A stretch of DNA of 64,000 nucleotides. Origin: Austropuccinia psidii. Lineage: Eukaryota; Basidiomycota; Pucciniomycetes; Pucciniales; Sphaerophragmiaceae. Numbering within the stretch: position 1 is the first letter of the stretch; each line of letters opens with the position of its first letter. Both the position numbers and the translations under genes were made by a program. Under the pieces are notes generated by a model, which saw only the letters and a program-made list of their open reading frames with translations, was not told the origin of the DNA and made no database searches. The stretch lies in the NCBI GenBank assembly GCA_023105745.1, contig JALGQZ010000004.1:36150937-36214936 (forward strand). Reading direction: 5' to 3'. Shown piece after piece: positions 9,365 through 20,395 of this stretch.

Positions 9365-11760
9365 ATGTCAACCCCTTCACAACCACTTTGCATTGGGATG
9401 ATTAATATTCGTATTCAAATCAATAGTGATATAACCTTAAAGCCTGAGAATTCCCACTTAGGTTCTTGGATTATCCTATGGCACAATCAACACAACATAT
9501 TTGTATATCTCCCCAATCACCAGCATGCTATTGGCTCTCTCCTGGGAACCCTTTCCCAAACGTTGATACCATTCCTTGGGGCACCAGAAACGTTCATGCA
9601 CTGTGGTCCTGGTGGGGCATGGATTTAAAATTGCCAATCCAATCCTACTCAAATATTATTTGTTGAGGGAGTATTTATGACTGATGCAAATGATCCCTCC
9701 TCATCTCAGAAACCCAATCTAGCATTGATGTTCTTCACATGGTATCCAAACATTCTATTCATAATGGAAAGCTTTCAAACACAAGATTTCAAGCTTAAAA
9801 TGCCCAAAGAATATGACTGTACTACTCATTGTCAATGTCAACTCTTTACTCTGACATTTCCCGCTTCAAACTCAAAGCCTGCTTCATATCCTGATGTTTC
9901 ATCATTGATTTCCAAGCAAAAACTGATACAATTACCCAGTGGATCAGACCTCCCCATGCCATTATTCAAACCCCCCTCCTACCTCATAAAAAGACCGGAC
10001 TAGTTTTTCTCTGGGATTGAGAAATCCCCAATGGCCAATCAGCCTGTAACCTTTGGGCCACCTCACCCCCAGGATCCACTTTTAATGCCAGGCACATCAT
10101 TACAAACAAGGTCGTTAGCTCATTTGAATCCCTTTCAACCAATACCCCTCTTGGAGGACTGCTTGCGGATGATATGGGATTAGGTAAAACCATTCAGGCC
10201 ATTGCTCTAATTGGTACCTCCAACGAGCGGATGATTGCAAACCCCCATCGCTCCATGCCCACCATGATCATCTGCCCCCCTCGCTTAATTACCAACTGGC
10301 AATCAGAAATATCCAAGCATGCTCAGGCTGGAGCACTGCATGCCAAAATCTACCATGGTCCCACTCGTCACTCATTATCCCAAGCCAACATCTTAAAATA
10401 TGATATCATCATCACTTCTTACAATGCTATCACCCAAGAATTTAAGCAAACCAATCCCTCTACATCATTCATTTTTCAAATCAATTGGCATCGTATAATC
10501 TTGGATGAAGCACAGTGAGTGGCTGAGCTTAAATGATTCAAACTACCTTTTATATCCAATAACCCTTGCCCCCTCTTATAGCTATATTCGCTCTCAATAC
10601 ACTGCCACTCACCGTGCCATTAATAGCCTCCTTTCATCCCGTCGAATATGCTTAATGGGCACACCTATTCACAACACCATTTATGACCTTTTGGGCATAA
10701 TATCATTCATCACTCAACCCCAGAGCGCCAATCAAGATAACTGATCACCATTCATCCTGAGTAGTCTTTCAAAAGGTTGCAATGATATTTTGCATTTGGC
10801 ATTGCAGCATTTAAGTTTGCGCCGCACCAAAACCACACATCTCGAATCCCTCCCCACTATTAGCCATCATTATGAGCTGCTCCCACTCAACCCGACCATG
10901 CAGCAAGAATATTCCACATTAGATGAAGAATTCCTATCATCCAAAAGCAAAGGACCAGGAGAGTTTTTCAGAAATATTAATAAGCTGCGAATATGTTGTA
11001 ACCATCACATCATGCTTAACACAATTGCGGAGGCGGAGTTGGAAGACCCCGAGGGCAGGAGCACTCAGGATAACTCCCCAACAATCACACGAACTATTGT
11101 GGATGTGGAAACATGCATGATGAGTAGTAAAATTGCACACCTCCTACAAAGCTTAATGAAGAACAAACAAACAAGGTGTGGTCCAACCAAATCGGTGGTT
11201 TATACCCAATGGACCCAATTTCTAGATTTGTGCGTTAATTTTAATATGCATCCATTACCAATTGACTCCATCTGACTTTTTTATATTGTAGAATTGGTAT
11301 TGCTCTTGCCCATCACTCTATCCTTTCAGCACAAATTGATGGAACAATTACACCACGAGCACAGGACAAGGCGCTTGAGAATTTCTTCAATAATCCTGAA
11401 TGTGAAGTACTCATTGCATCCATTGCCGCGGCTGGAACTGGCCTCAATATAACTTGTGCTAATATAGTCTATTTAATGGTGAGGGGCCCCCCAAAATTCT
11501 CCCCTGATTTTCGGACCCTGACATCCACATTTCCAGGAGCCCTATTGGAACCCAGCCATTGAGGCTCAGGCTGTTGATCGTCTACATCGTATTGGCCAAC
11601 AACGACCTGTACAGGTCATTCAGTTGAGGTCAACATGCGGAAGGTACCTTTCAAGCTCATCTTTCACTTGATTGTATTACTATTCTGAAATCCTTCCTTA
11701 TGGGAATGCCATATACCAATCACCAATAGGTCCAAGAAAAGAAAAAATCATTAACTGTGT
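9365..11760 (+). pseudogene. SNF2-family helicase (RAD5/RAD16-like), several breaks
   Basis: ATP-dependent DNA translocase of the SNF2 superfamily, closest in feel to RAD5/RAD16/HLTF but without a RING finger. ATG at 9365. Helicase motifs in order: I DDMGLGKTIQ (near 10170), Ia IICPPRLITNW, II completed only after splicing (GTGAGT at 10515, TATAG at 10581 gives DEAH), III LMGTPIHN, then LRRTK, V AAAGTGLN and [12 protein letters not shown]. Further introns: 11230-11291 (GTGCGT donor) restores FLDL-IGIALAHH, and 11479-11536 restores YLM-EPYWNP. Breaks: TAA at 9626-9628, a 1-base deletion near 9990-9996, TGA at 10018-10020 and TGA at 10742-10744, each with family-like sequence continuing beyond. 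The 3' end after 11,640 is degraded; a last exon from about 11,731 reads VQEKKKSLTV. Such helicases are multicopy in rusts. Assignment to the superfamily is firm; a working product is unlikely. Confidence 0.85.
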
Positions 11761-12032
11761 GAGCCTTACTGATATTATATAATTTGTGATTGACAAAGTT
11801 GATAACTCCTGTTGACTCTGGCACAGGTCCACAATTATGAAAACCATGAGCTGGATCAAACTTCTTCAATATTTCCTCAATGAAAATAAGCAATAGAGTA
11901 TTATTGCTAAGGGAGACGGTGATACATTTCAATTCATATTGTCTATATTCTAACATATTTAGCAAGTTGTTGCATCCTTAAGAGATAATAATCAGATTTT
12001 ATTACACCTGCACAAATAATTCACAAAATTTT
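11761..12032. other. Intergenic AT-rich spacer
   Basis: Sequence between the SNF2-like 3' end and the candidate left end of the CACTA-type element. No gene or repeat recognised. Confidence 0.5.
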
Positions 12033-12063
12033 AATTTGTCACAGTGCTATACCGTGACAAATT
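12033..12063. repeat. 10-bp-arm hairpin at the candidate left end
   Basis: Arms AATTTGTCAC (12033-12042) and GTGACAAATT (12054-12063) pair perfectly around an 11-base loop. It lies 7 bp beyond the minus-strand stop codon at 12070, so it could serve as a 3'-end structure of that transcript, as a transposon terminus, or both. Confidence 0.65.
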
Positions 12064-12069
12064 ACTAAG

Positions 12070-14131
12070 TTATTGCAGAGCATCACCATTTGGCCTAATA
12101 ACTGGCATGTCAAGTATTTTGAGGGCAATAGTCTGCATCTTACTACAGCCCTTGAGCCAATCTTGATCAAATACCTGAAATGATAGGCCTTCCGGAATAT
12201 CCCCATCATCTGTCGATTGTAATTCTGGCAATCTATCAATAGTTTTTTTACCCTTTTTCTTAATCCAATTACAAAACTCTATGTCTCTATCCATTTTCAA
12301 TACCAAATCATTAAATAACTGGGAGCGCCAGCGTAATCCCACTTTGCGGTAAACTTGACGGCCATTTTCCAGTACCTCCTCAGTATCTGAGCATACTCGA
12401 GGTTCATTGAATTGTGATGCTAGAATGGGAAATTTAGCCGTATCACACCATTCACAACGGCGCTCACAGGTCTGCACATAATCAAGTAGATCATCATCAG
12501 ACTTGGTCCACAATGAAGAAGAGATACAGTAACTAACTCTTTGACGAATCTTTGCGAGCTTTTGATTCTCCTTCTTTTTTACCAAATACTCCACATCCTT
12601 TTGAATAGACTTCCATTCTCTTTTCAAATAAGTGAAATATCGCTCCATTAAAGCCGCCACGACCCCATAGTTGTTATGATCCTTGTTCCAACAGTAGTGA
12701 TGATACTCAGTGCTGACAAGTGCGAGACGGAATGTACGGTAAAACACCATAGACATCAGCTCGTTGAACGGATGTTGCCATGAGCTCTCCCAGTCCCAAG
12801 TGAATCGCTTTAGTCCTAGCTTGTGGAGCTCATTTTTGCAGTAGCTTTGGAAACCCTGAGACTGAACCTGTGTTGATGGCTCATTGAAAACATCCTTGGG
12901 GACATAACCAAGATGACCAGACACTTGAATTGCAATTTCACGCTCTTCTGTGCTGGGTGGTGCTGGTAGTGAGGAAAAATCCTTATCCCTAACTTTGAGT
13001 AGGAACAGGCAATGTGCGTGTACTGCTGATCTCATTCCATGGACATTCTCTGGAAGTTCTGCCTTCAGCCATTTTTGTTGCTCCTTCTGGCTTGCACGTT
13101 TCGCCAAATTGTGAGCTTTGTGGGCCTGGTTCCTTTGCTGTCTGACCTCGGATTGTTCAAGCATACTCTGGGCAAGGCCCAGCTGAGGATGGGTGAGCTC
13201 ACTATTTGATTGAGTGCCTTGCTCATGCGCTGTGAAATTGTCCCTCCTTGGTTCATCATTTCTTTCACTTTGAGTCGGAGACATGTTCTCATCCTCATCA
13301 TCCACAATTCTTTCTCTTGATGTACTGGCATGACCCGTTCTTGGTTTGGAGGCATATGGATGATGACGTCCAGTGACTTTCTCTTTATGGACCAGAGGTG
13401 AAGACGCATAAAGTTCATCCCCTGCCATGCAAAGCATCAGTTAACACATCAAAACATTAATGAAGACTGGTCATCCTCACGATCTTCAATTGGCTCCTGA
13501 GATCGGACTGACTTGCCTTTAGGTGCCATATCTAACCCATGAAACAAACATATCAAATTGTGAATAAGTTTCTACTCCAAAATTCAAATTACTTACTTTG
13601 ATGAAGCGTCAATCCTGGATTTCCCTCCAACAGACCGCTCCAAGTTACATTTTCCAAAGGTCTTTTTCGTCGCCCCCCATCAAGCCGCCTTTCATTGCCC
13701 ACATGAACCTGAGATCCTGATGGAATATTGAGGGTTGCCTGTTTACTTCGTCCAAAGGGATCCTGGGATGCGACTGGATTCCGACCGGGGTTAAGGAGGA
13801 ACTCACGTGGATATTTTCATTGGGGATTAGCGTTTGATGAGATTTGAGGTGTGCCTTCCGGCCCCTCAGACACATGCATTTGTGTATTAGTGGGATTTGG
13901 GGGAATTGGAGTGACAGAAATATTTGGGATCGCCCAAGTGCTGGAAGTTGGAGCCTTTGGATTTCCCACATCAATGTTAAGACCTGATACATTCATTGAG
14001 GATGTGATAGGGGTTGTGAGAGGAATGTTGGGACTCAATGGTGATTGTGTTTGAGCATATTCTATGCTAGATTCACTATCTGAGTCATGAACAGAACCTG
14101 AACGGGATTGATGTGACTTGGAAGATGACAT
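12070..14131 (-). pseudogene. Divergent partner protein of the tnp2 element, one premature stop
   Basis: I do not recognise a known domain. ATG at 14131, three exons: 14131-13597, 13531-13481 and 13421-12070, with donors GTAAGT and GTGAGG and acceptors TTAG and GCAG; phases fit and give 645 residues plus stop. A TGA at 13819-13817 (codon 105) interrupts exon 1 and the same frame continues without trouble for 541 codons. The N-terminus is Ser/Thr/Pro-rich, the middle has a Gln/Lys-rich coiled-coil-like stretch (QQRNQAHKAHNLAKRASQKEQQKW), and the C-terminal half has Trp/Cys-rich motifs such as WDWESSWQHPF and a CERRCEWC pair of cysteines that may bind metal. It faces away from the transposase across a 960-bp shared upstream region. 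A role as the accessory DNA-binding protein of the transposon (the TNPA position in plant En/Spm) is inference from context only. Confidence 0.6.
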
Positions 14132-15091
14132 AAGGGCCGAAAAAGTACAGTAATATTTTTAACTAGATAAAACACCTCAGTATTGTGATAAAATAGAGTG
14201 ATATGAGATGAGATTTTTTCAAATTTAGAATAGAGAAATTCTATGAATAGTTGGAACCAAGTGTTTTGTGGAAGTCGGATAAGACTCTTTTGAGGAGAAT
14301 CCTCCCTGCCTCCTCTTGAGCTCCTCCGCTTTTGTCGGAAATCACCCTGCATGGCCTACCAGCATATAATGTGATATTTCCTTGATCTGAAAGGGGACCC
14401 ATAATCCATAAGTAATCATATTTGGTAACATTTCTGCCTCCCCATTGTCACATTTTGTGAATTATCCAAACTGCCAATATATGCATTGAAATTCCACAAC
14501 ATTGTACATCTGTAAAGGGGTATATTCATTAAGGATTTACCCACAAAAGAGACATCACCTTTTCAAGAAAGGCAAGACAATCCAAATCACATTCCAACTG
14601 ATTCAAAGCCTGCCGCACTCAAACCAAATACCAGAACTTTAGCTGCACTCCAACCCCTTATGTAATAGAGTTATATAGTTATGTCTGTAATAAGGTTTAA
14701 ACCATGTACGATGGCGTGCCAGCGTACATGGATTAAATGTTAATCCCCTCAATTCAATGGTAACACTTCACTAATGGAACCCCCTCAATGGTCAAACCTG
14801 CACTATCACAATGTGTAAATAAACTAGAATATGTATGAGCATTGAGCAGCATGGCATTTTACCCAATTAAACGCCTAACCAATTCCACCATCCAGATGAG
14901 ACATGTTACACTTTATCCACTGCAGCTCATGCACCATTACAAATGGGATAAAATCCTCAGCTGGCTCAAATCATCTCCCCCTTCATAAATAATCACTGAA
15001 TTTTATTTCCAATTAATAACACTCCTAAACACTTTCACATCAACCATAGATATTTATACACAAACCAACTGTACTCCCAATTCCTGCAACA
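14132..15091. promoter_or_regulatory. Shared upstream region of two divergent transposon genes
   Basis: 960 bp between the two start codons, with no coding frame. Palindrome E lies in it at 14704-14729, about 570 bp from the minus-strand start and 360 bp from the transposase start. Divergent promoters are implied by the layout; no certain TATA box was picked out. Confidence 0.5.
14704..14729. repeat. Palindrome E of the 26-bp family, between divergent genes
   Basis: Arms ATGTACGATGGC and GCCAGCGTACAT around GT, one mismatched pair. It lies in the shared upstream region of the tnp2 transposase and its partner. Confidence 0.8.
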
Positions 15092-18000
15092 ATGACAACC
15101 CGGCCATATTCCTCAATGCGTATATGCATGTGTCAACACTGCTCAACTCAAACACACTCTTCCCCTGAGGGTGATAGGCAAGGAGTTGCCTTCACACCTT
15201 TCCAATATAAACAGCACATTAAAAAGCTCAAATCAACCATTGCACCCAAATCTCTTCCAAACATCCCTACTTCTGCATCAGGATCTGGGTGCCCACAAAT
15301 TCTATTGGATCAAATCTTCCCAGCTGATTATTCACATTTGACCCAAAGCACTTTCTCAACTCCAGCCGGTCTCAATTCAACTGCACAGAAACCATATAGT
15401 GGCAGTCAAACCCTTCCCCCACAAGACCTAGGAATGATAATATCTGCCATTCTATCATTAAGGTATAATTTACCCCGCAGGGCTTCACGCATACTCAACC
15501 CTGCCCTGAACCTGCTGATCAAGTCCAGTATCTCAAGCTCAGCTGGTCCCCCCGCTCCTGCATTCCATATACCTCAAGATTTGAGTACCATATTTGAACG
15601 TCTCCAATTGGAGCCAGTGATTCAAAACTATATATGTTGTCCTCAATGTTTCTCTCTTAATTGCCTTACTGAATCAGTCACAACTGACCAACCCCACTGT
15701 CAACGCCATAATGACCCAAATGATCATGATCCCCCTTGTACACAATCATTAGGCAAATTCATCTATTCATCTGAACCCCACACCCAAAACACAACCAACA
15801 TGAAGCAAAAATTTATACCAACAAAACATTTCATTTATCAACCATTCAAAAATTGGCTTGCCAGATTCCTCCAGCGGGCTGGAATTATGGAAATTCTGCA
15901 TCAACATCAATAATCCCAAACCCCTGAAGGTACCCCCAAATGTGACGTCTGGGATGGATTGGTCTGGAGACGCTTCACTGGCACTAGAAATATCCATGAC
16001 CCCCCATTCATGTCCATTCCTGGTGCATTGGCCTTCTCCATATATGTGGACTGGTTTAATGCACATGGAAAGTCAACCCGGTTGGCTAGCATTGGACCTA
16101 TCATGCTTATTTGTCTTAATCTCCCCCCAAGTGAAAGATTGAAGCCCGACAATGTCTATGTTGCAGGAATCATCCCTGGTCCAAAGGAGCCAACTGCGCT
16201 TCAATTGAATTATCTATTAATGCCACTCATCAACAAGCTCAAAGAGCTATGGCAAGGTTACCATTTTGCATCCACCTCAACAGGTCCATCAGGATCCTTT
16301 ATCCGTGTTGCCATCCTCACAGCCATTGCAGATGTGGTTGCCATTCACAAGCTTACTGGATTTATTTCCCATTCAGGAAACCACTTTTGTAATTTTTGCA
16401 CCATTCACAAAGCTCAAATTGAAGAAATTGGTCCTCAATTTCACTACACGCGCTCATACCAAAGTCATAAATCAACCATTGCCAAATGGCTTCGGGCAAC
16501 CCCACAACAAAGACAAGCAATTTTCTCTGAGTATGGAGTGCGATATTCAATTTTGGAAGATCTTCCATATTGGGATGCAACCAGAATGGTTAATCTTGAT
16601 ATAATGCATAATTTAATACTTGGAATTTTGAAGGATCATGCAGCTTTCAAATTGTGCATTCCAGAGGCGAAATCAAAAATTTACTTCAGGTCCTGCAGGA
16701 AATCCAATGACACCAACAGTTCAGACTCAGATTCTAAGACCTCCAACAGCTCTCTTGATAAAATCACATTGAGAGAGGCCCGCTCCCTGAGAAGAGACGC
16801 AGCAAAAATAATAAATGAGCCACTCCCCACTACTTCCCAATGCCCACCCCTAACACAGAACATCCATCTAGTGGTTCTGTGGAGATTCCTTCATTTGATG
16901 CCAATTACATCCCCACTTCTGAAATACCCTCTGAATTGGATATCACTGCACTGAGTGATCACCAGATCAAGGGTGAGGCTCTTGAGCATCTCTGACAAAT
17001 CATATCTGAGACCATAATTCCCTCATCTTGGACAAGAGTTCCCTGCAAAACGGGTTCCCCCTCTCATGGTAGCTTAAAAGCCGCTGAATGGGCTCTCTTA
17101 TATAAGGTCTATATTCCATTTCTAATGCTCAGTCAACAGATGTCATTAGATGCACACCAATATGCCAACACTCAAAGAAAAATGGGTCAGTCAGAAGAAC
17201 TTGCAAATGAACTAGCCAAGAATACATTCCATTTGATTAGTGCTATCAACATTGCCACAAGCTGGACTGTTTCAATAGATGATGCGACTGCATTTGCTGA
17301 ACATTGGAAAAAATTCCGCCTTTCCAATCAACACCTGTTCCCAAAACAGAAAAGTAAACCAAATCATCATTTTGCTGATCATATTCCCGAACTCTTCCAA
17401 TGTTGGGGCCCAGCACAAGCCTCAGCCACATGGGGTTATGAGCGCTTGATTGGAGTATTTGCAAAGATGCCAACAAATAACAAGATATGTACGTCAATTA
17501 ATAAGATCAATATATTCACATTGATTAAACACCTGAACTGAATAAGACTAACTTTTTGCAACTCTGAATAGATGATATAGATAAAACCTTACTTCAACAT
17601 ATCTGTCGATGTTCCAACCTTTCCGTTCTCCTGAAATCCCCATCTGTGCCATGTGAAATAAAACAGCTTTTTGAATCACAGCCACCTGCCGTGTTCAATC
17701 ACCATAAATATAACAAGCCATCCCGCCATGACCAACAAAATTATGATTGCCTGGTTGAGTACTTACAGACTTTTCATGCAACAAGGGAAATGGCTGATTG
17801 TATCAGCTTAGACAATACCGTGCAATCCACAAGTCATCCCACTTCAAGGATTGTCTTACCTTGGTATTTTCCAGTTTCAAACATTAATATGGGGAACAAT
17901 ATATTTTCAACTGAATCCAAAAATGTAAGCAACAGTGTGATATGTTTTCAAAGGGGCAACTCACGACAATTTGGTATTATTGATAGCATTTTCAAAGTCT

Positions 18001-18233
18001 CTGAGCCATCTAGCATACTGAACAATAACTTTCTGATTTTAAAAACTTTGAAGATTGATGTGAATTTCCTACCAGATTGGCCGTATCTCAATATTTATAA
18101 AGCTGTTGGTTTTGATGATGGACACTTGATTATATCAGAAGAAGAAATAGAAGGTAACTGTGGATTGTATGATAACAAAGCTCTGTCATGTGGACTGCTT
18201 ATAATGATAAAGCCGTTATTTCATGATATTTAG
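15092..18233 (+). pseudogene. tnp2-family (CACTA) transposase, two stops and one frameshift
   Basis: Cut-and-paste transposase of the tnp2 family found in En/Spm (CACTA) elements. ATG at 15092 after AACA. The N-terminal part has Cys/His clusters (CMCQHCSTQTH at residues 8-18; CCPQC, then HCQRH). The core shows family signatures: YVDWFNAHG with a candidate catalytic Asp, the NLPPSERL and GIIPGPKEP blocks, ADVVA, HFCNFCTIHKAQ, and NLDIMHNLILGIL. The 3' part runs from about 16,860 to 17,488, then an intron (GTACGT donor at 17489, ATAG acceptor at 17571) leads to the last exon ending at TAG 18231-18233. Breaks: TAA at 15911-15913 (after HQHQ), a frame change near 16,836-16,848, and TGA at 16993-16995 (EHL-stop-QIISET). 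All other stretches are open and family-like, so the copy is recently inactivated or carries sequence errors. Confidence 0.85.
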
Positions 18234-18490
18234 TCTACAAAAATGCAAATCTCTCAGATTCATTAGCAATTTTGCTAGTGAAATAACTGCCTCAAAATTT
18301 AGTGACAGAGACATGCCATTGTGACAAGCAAAGCCCATTATTTCACATTGCCACAAAGAACTTACTATTTTGACATTGGGTACAGTGTGAATAAGCCAAG
18401 TCCAATGATCAAATGACCCACACACTCACCTTTCACAGCATCCAAAATTTCTAACTGTGCCATCATCATGTTGGAAGCGGAATCGGCTTT
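18234..18490. other. 3' flank of the transposase with candidate right end
   Basis: Contains TAGCAA-TT-TTGCTA (an inverted repeat near 18266) and the candidate right terminus TGTGACAA at 18320-18327. No gene seen. Confidence 0.45.
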
Positions 18491-18494
18491 TGCG

Positions 18495-18590
18495 TACCCA
18501 CACCCGCATGTGCACCCGCACGCGCCAATGCACACGCACACCCACCCACACAGGCCAATGCACACGCACACCCACCCGCACACTTCATGG
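18495..18590. repeat. CA-rich low-complexity block with a 36-bp direct repeat
   Basis: Runs of CACGCACACCCACCC. The segment beginning GCCAATGCACACGCACACC occurs twice, about 36 bp apart. The open frame across it on minus (Cys/Gly-rich) is a product of the repeat. Confidence 0.75.
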
Positions 18591-18789
18591 ATGACCTGGT
18601 GAAGTCAAACCCCCCTCCTACATCAAGACTTGCTGAAGGACATCTTTGATGTGTGTGTGTGCAAACAGGCGGGTCTGGTGTAATTTTTACCAATCATCGG
18701 ACGGTTGTGGGATGATCAGGTGGTGAGGAATCTGAGTTGAAGGCACAGGGGAACCAATATTATTGGATGTCACAGGATTTGGTGTAAGA

Positions 18790-18890
18790 CCAGAGTGTGA
18801 CGTGTGCTCGACGTTCGCTTGATTTTCGCTTGACGTGAGCTCGGCTTTTATCCTGCTTGACGTGAAGTCAATCGCCGACGATTGACATGA
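18790..18890. repeat. TGACGTG-rich cluster and 8-bp-arm hairpin at the composition border
   Basis: GCTTGACGTGA occurs twice and related GACGTG/GACGTT motifs several times; TGACGT is a CRE/bZIP-like core. They are followed by GTCAATCG (18867-18874) and CGATTGAC (18879-18886) around CCGA. The DNA turns AT-rich right after this block. Whether it is a regulatory cluster, a transposon end or chance is open. Confidence 0.5.
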
Positions 18891-18899
18891 TATTCGCCC

Positions 18900-19655
18900 T
18901 GGTGAGATATCAACCTAAAAATTGGTTCCGTGTGTAGCCCTGTATGTGCTATGCACAATGGTACCTCATTTTGTATGGGTATCATTAAATATGGCAAAGT
19001 TCTCCCATGTACAAGATTTTTGTACATTTGCGTGGTTTAGGCAAAAAGCTGTATTGAGCTTATTTGCCCCATACCTTTTGTTCTAGTTGAGATATGGGGA
19101 AATGGATGACACCATCAGATATCCCTGATTGTGCTCTTTCCAAAAAGACCCCACTTTAGGTATCTCACGCTAAAACTGCAAAAGTTAGATGAGAGGTGAA
19201 TGTTTTGTTCACCCTTATTTGGCCTGAATTTGGCCCTAACTCAAGTAATACTTGTGCTAGCTCAGTTTGGCTAGTACCATTGGATAGCCCTGGCTTGGAG
19301 CTTCATTTTAAATACCCATTTGATGTGGTTAAGCCTCTCCTTCTGGATTTCAGATGAGAGGTGAAAATTAAGGTTTATGCTCAGCAACAACTTTGAGCAG
19401 GAATAACTTTGTTATTCTTTGTCCTATGGTGATGGGACTTATATATTCAGAAAGGGGGTGAGTTTCCTCTTTCTTTTGATACCTTTGGAGCTAATTTGGC
19501 CCAGCTCCATGTTTTGGTGGTATCTTGGCTATACCATTGGTTTATGGTATTTTGGCTGTCATGCTTGTGCTCTGGTTTTGAGTCACAGGCTGACATAGCA
19601 ACTTTTCTATACTTTAGTTAAAACTGATATTCTCTTTACCCCTACTCTTGTAAAA
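18900..19655. other. Unclassified repeat-like sequence
   Basis: No coding frame. Style and position just before the LTR-end fragments suggest the upstream part of an LTR variant whose other copies are not in this window, but I cannot show its borders. Confidence 0.35.
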
Positions 19656-19659
19656 GTTT

Positions 19660-20395
19660 CACAAGCATGCAAAACACTATTCTTAGTTTATATGTAAGAT
19701 GGGATTTCTCACATTCCCATTATTTTGGTGTTAAATTGAGAAAAACAAAAAATTTCACAATTATTTTATGTGGTATTGGTTATTTGGTGTTGAAGTATGT
19801 TCCATATTACCACCTCATATATTTCATTTAAGCTTATTCACTCTATGTAGCCAACCTGAGTGAATTTATATGTGGAATCCAAATCTGGCCTTAAATCCAT
19901 GGATTCACTTACTCACAGAAACATTATTCATCTTTCATTGAATAAAAAATAATAAATTTTGTATATATGCATTACTTTTGGGTTATGCATAGTTCAGAAT
20001 TTATTTTAATATTGATTGTGGCTTATTTGAGTATGTAAAATTTGCCTCAAGGCTGAAAATTTTGGGTATGAAATTGAGAAAAATAAAAAGATTTTACAAC
20101 TCTTTAATGTGATATTGATGATTTGGTGTTTAAGTATTTTCCATATCACCACCTCATAGAGTTAATTTAAGCTTGTTCACCCTCTGAGGGTACCCTAGGT
20201 GAATATCTGTGAAGAATGCAAATCTGGCCTTAAATCCATGGATTCACCTACAGAAGAAGGTATTCATTCTTTCTTGAATTAAAAATGATGAATTTCTGGA
20301 TATATGCATGACCCATGGGTTATTCATAGTTCAAAAGCTATTTTTATATTAATTGTGGCCTATTTGGATATGTAAAATATACCTAAAGGCTCACA
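19660..20395. repeat. Two tandem copies of the LTR end module
   Basis: Both 19,660-20,055 and 20,056-20,395 match the right-hand 340-390 bp of the LTRs at 37,065-37,442 and 47,990-48,379: CTCACATTCCCATTATTTTGG, GTATTTTCCATATTACCACC, CTGGCCTTAAATCCATGG and, in the second copy, the terminal GGCTCACA. The first copy ends in a degraded CTCAAGGCTGA. So an LTR end was duplicated head-to-tail with a period near 340 bp. Confidence 0.75.

Larger units (their letters stand above)
12033..18327. mobile_element. Candidate CACTA (En/Spm-like) DNA transposon
   Basis: Two divergent genes, a tnp2 transposase on plus and a 645-codon protein on minus, are enclosed by an inverted pair: TTGTCACA at 12036-12043 and TGTGACAA at 18320-18327, with weaker similarity continuing inward (12 of 16 positions). 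The pair lies just outside both stop codons (27 and 87 bp). En/Spm elements encode a TNPD-like transposase, often with a second protein, and have CAC-starting ends, which fits CACAGTG and CACAATG here. I could not find a clean 3-bp target duplication next to these ends, so the exact borders are unproven. Confidence 0.5.

Noticed and set aside
13645..13992. 115-codon frame on minus overlapping the partner protein
   Set aside because: It is a shadow of exon 1 of the 645-codon gene, whose frame is supported by splice phase and continues through the single TGA.
1..18900. Contaminating or mis-joined contig because of the different GC content
   Set aside because: The gene families on both sides are those I associate with the same kind of rust; kept only as a caution in the GC-border finding.
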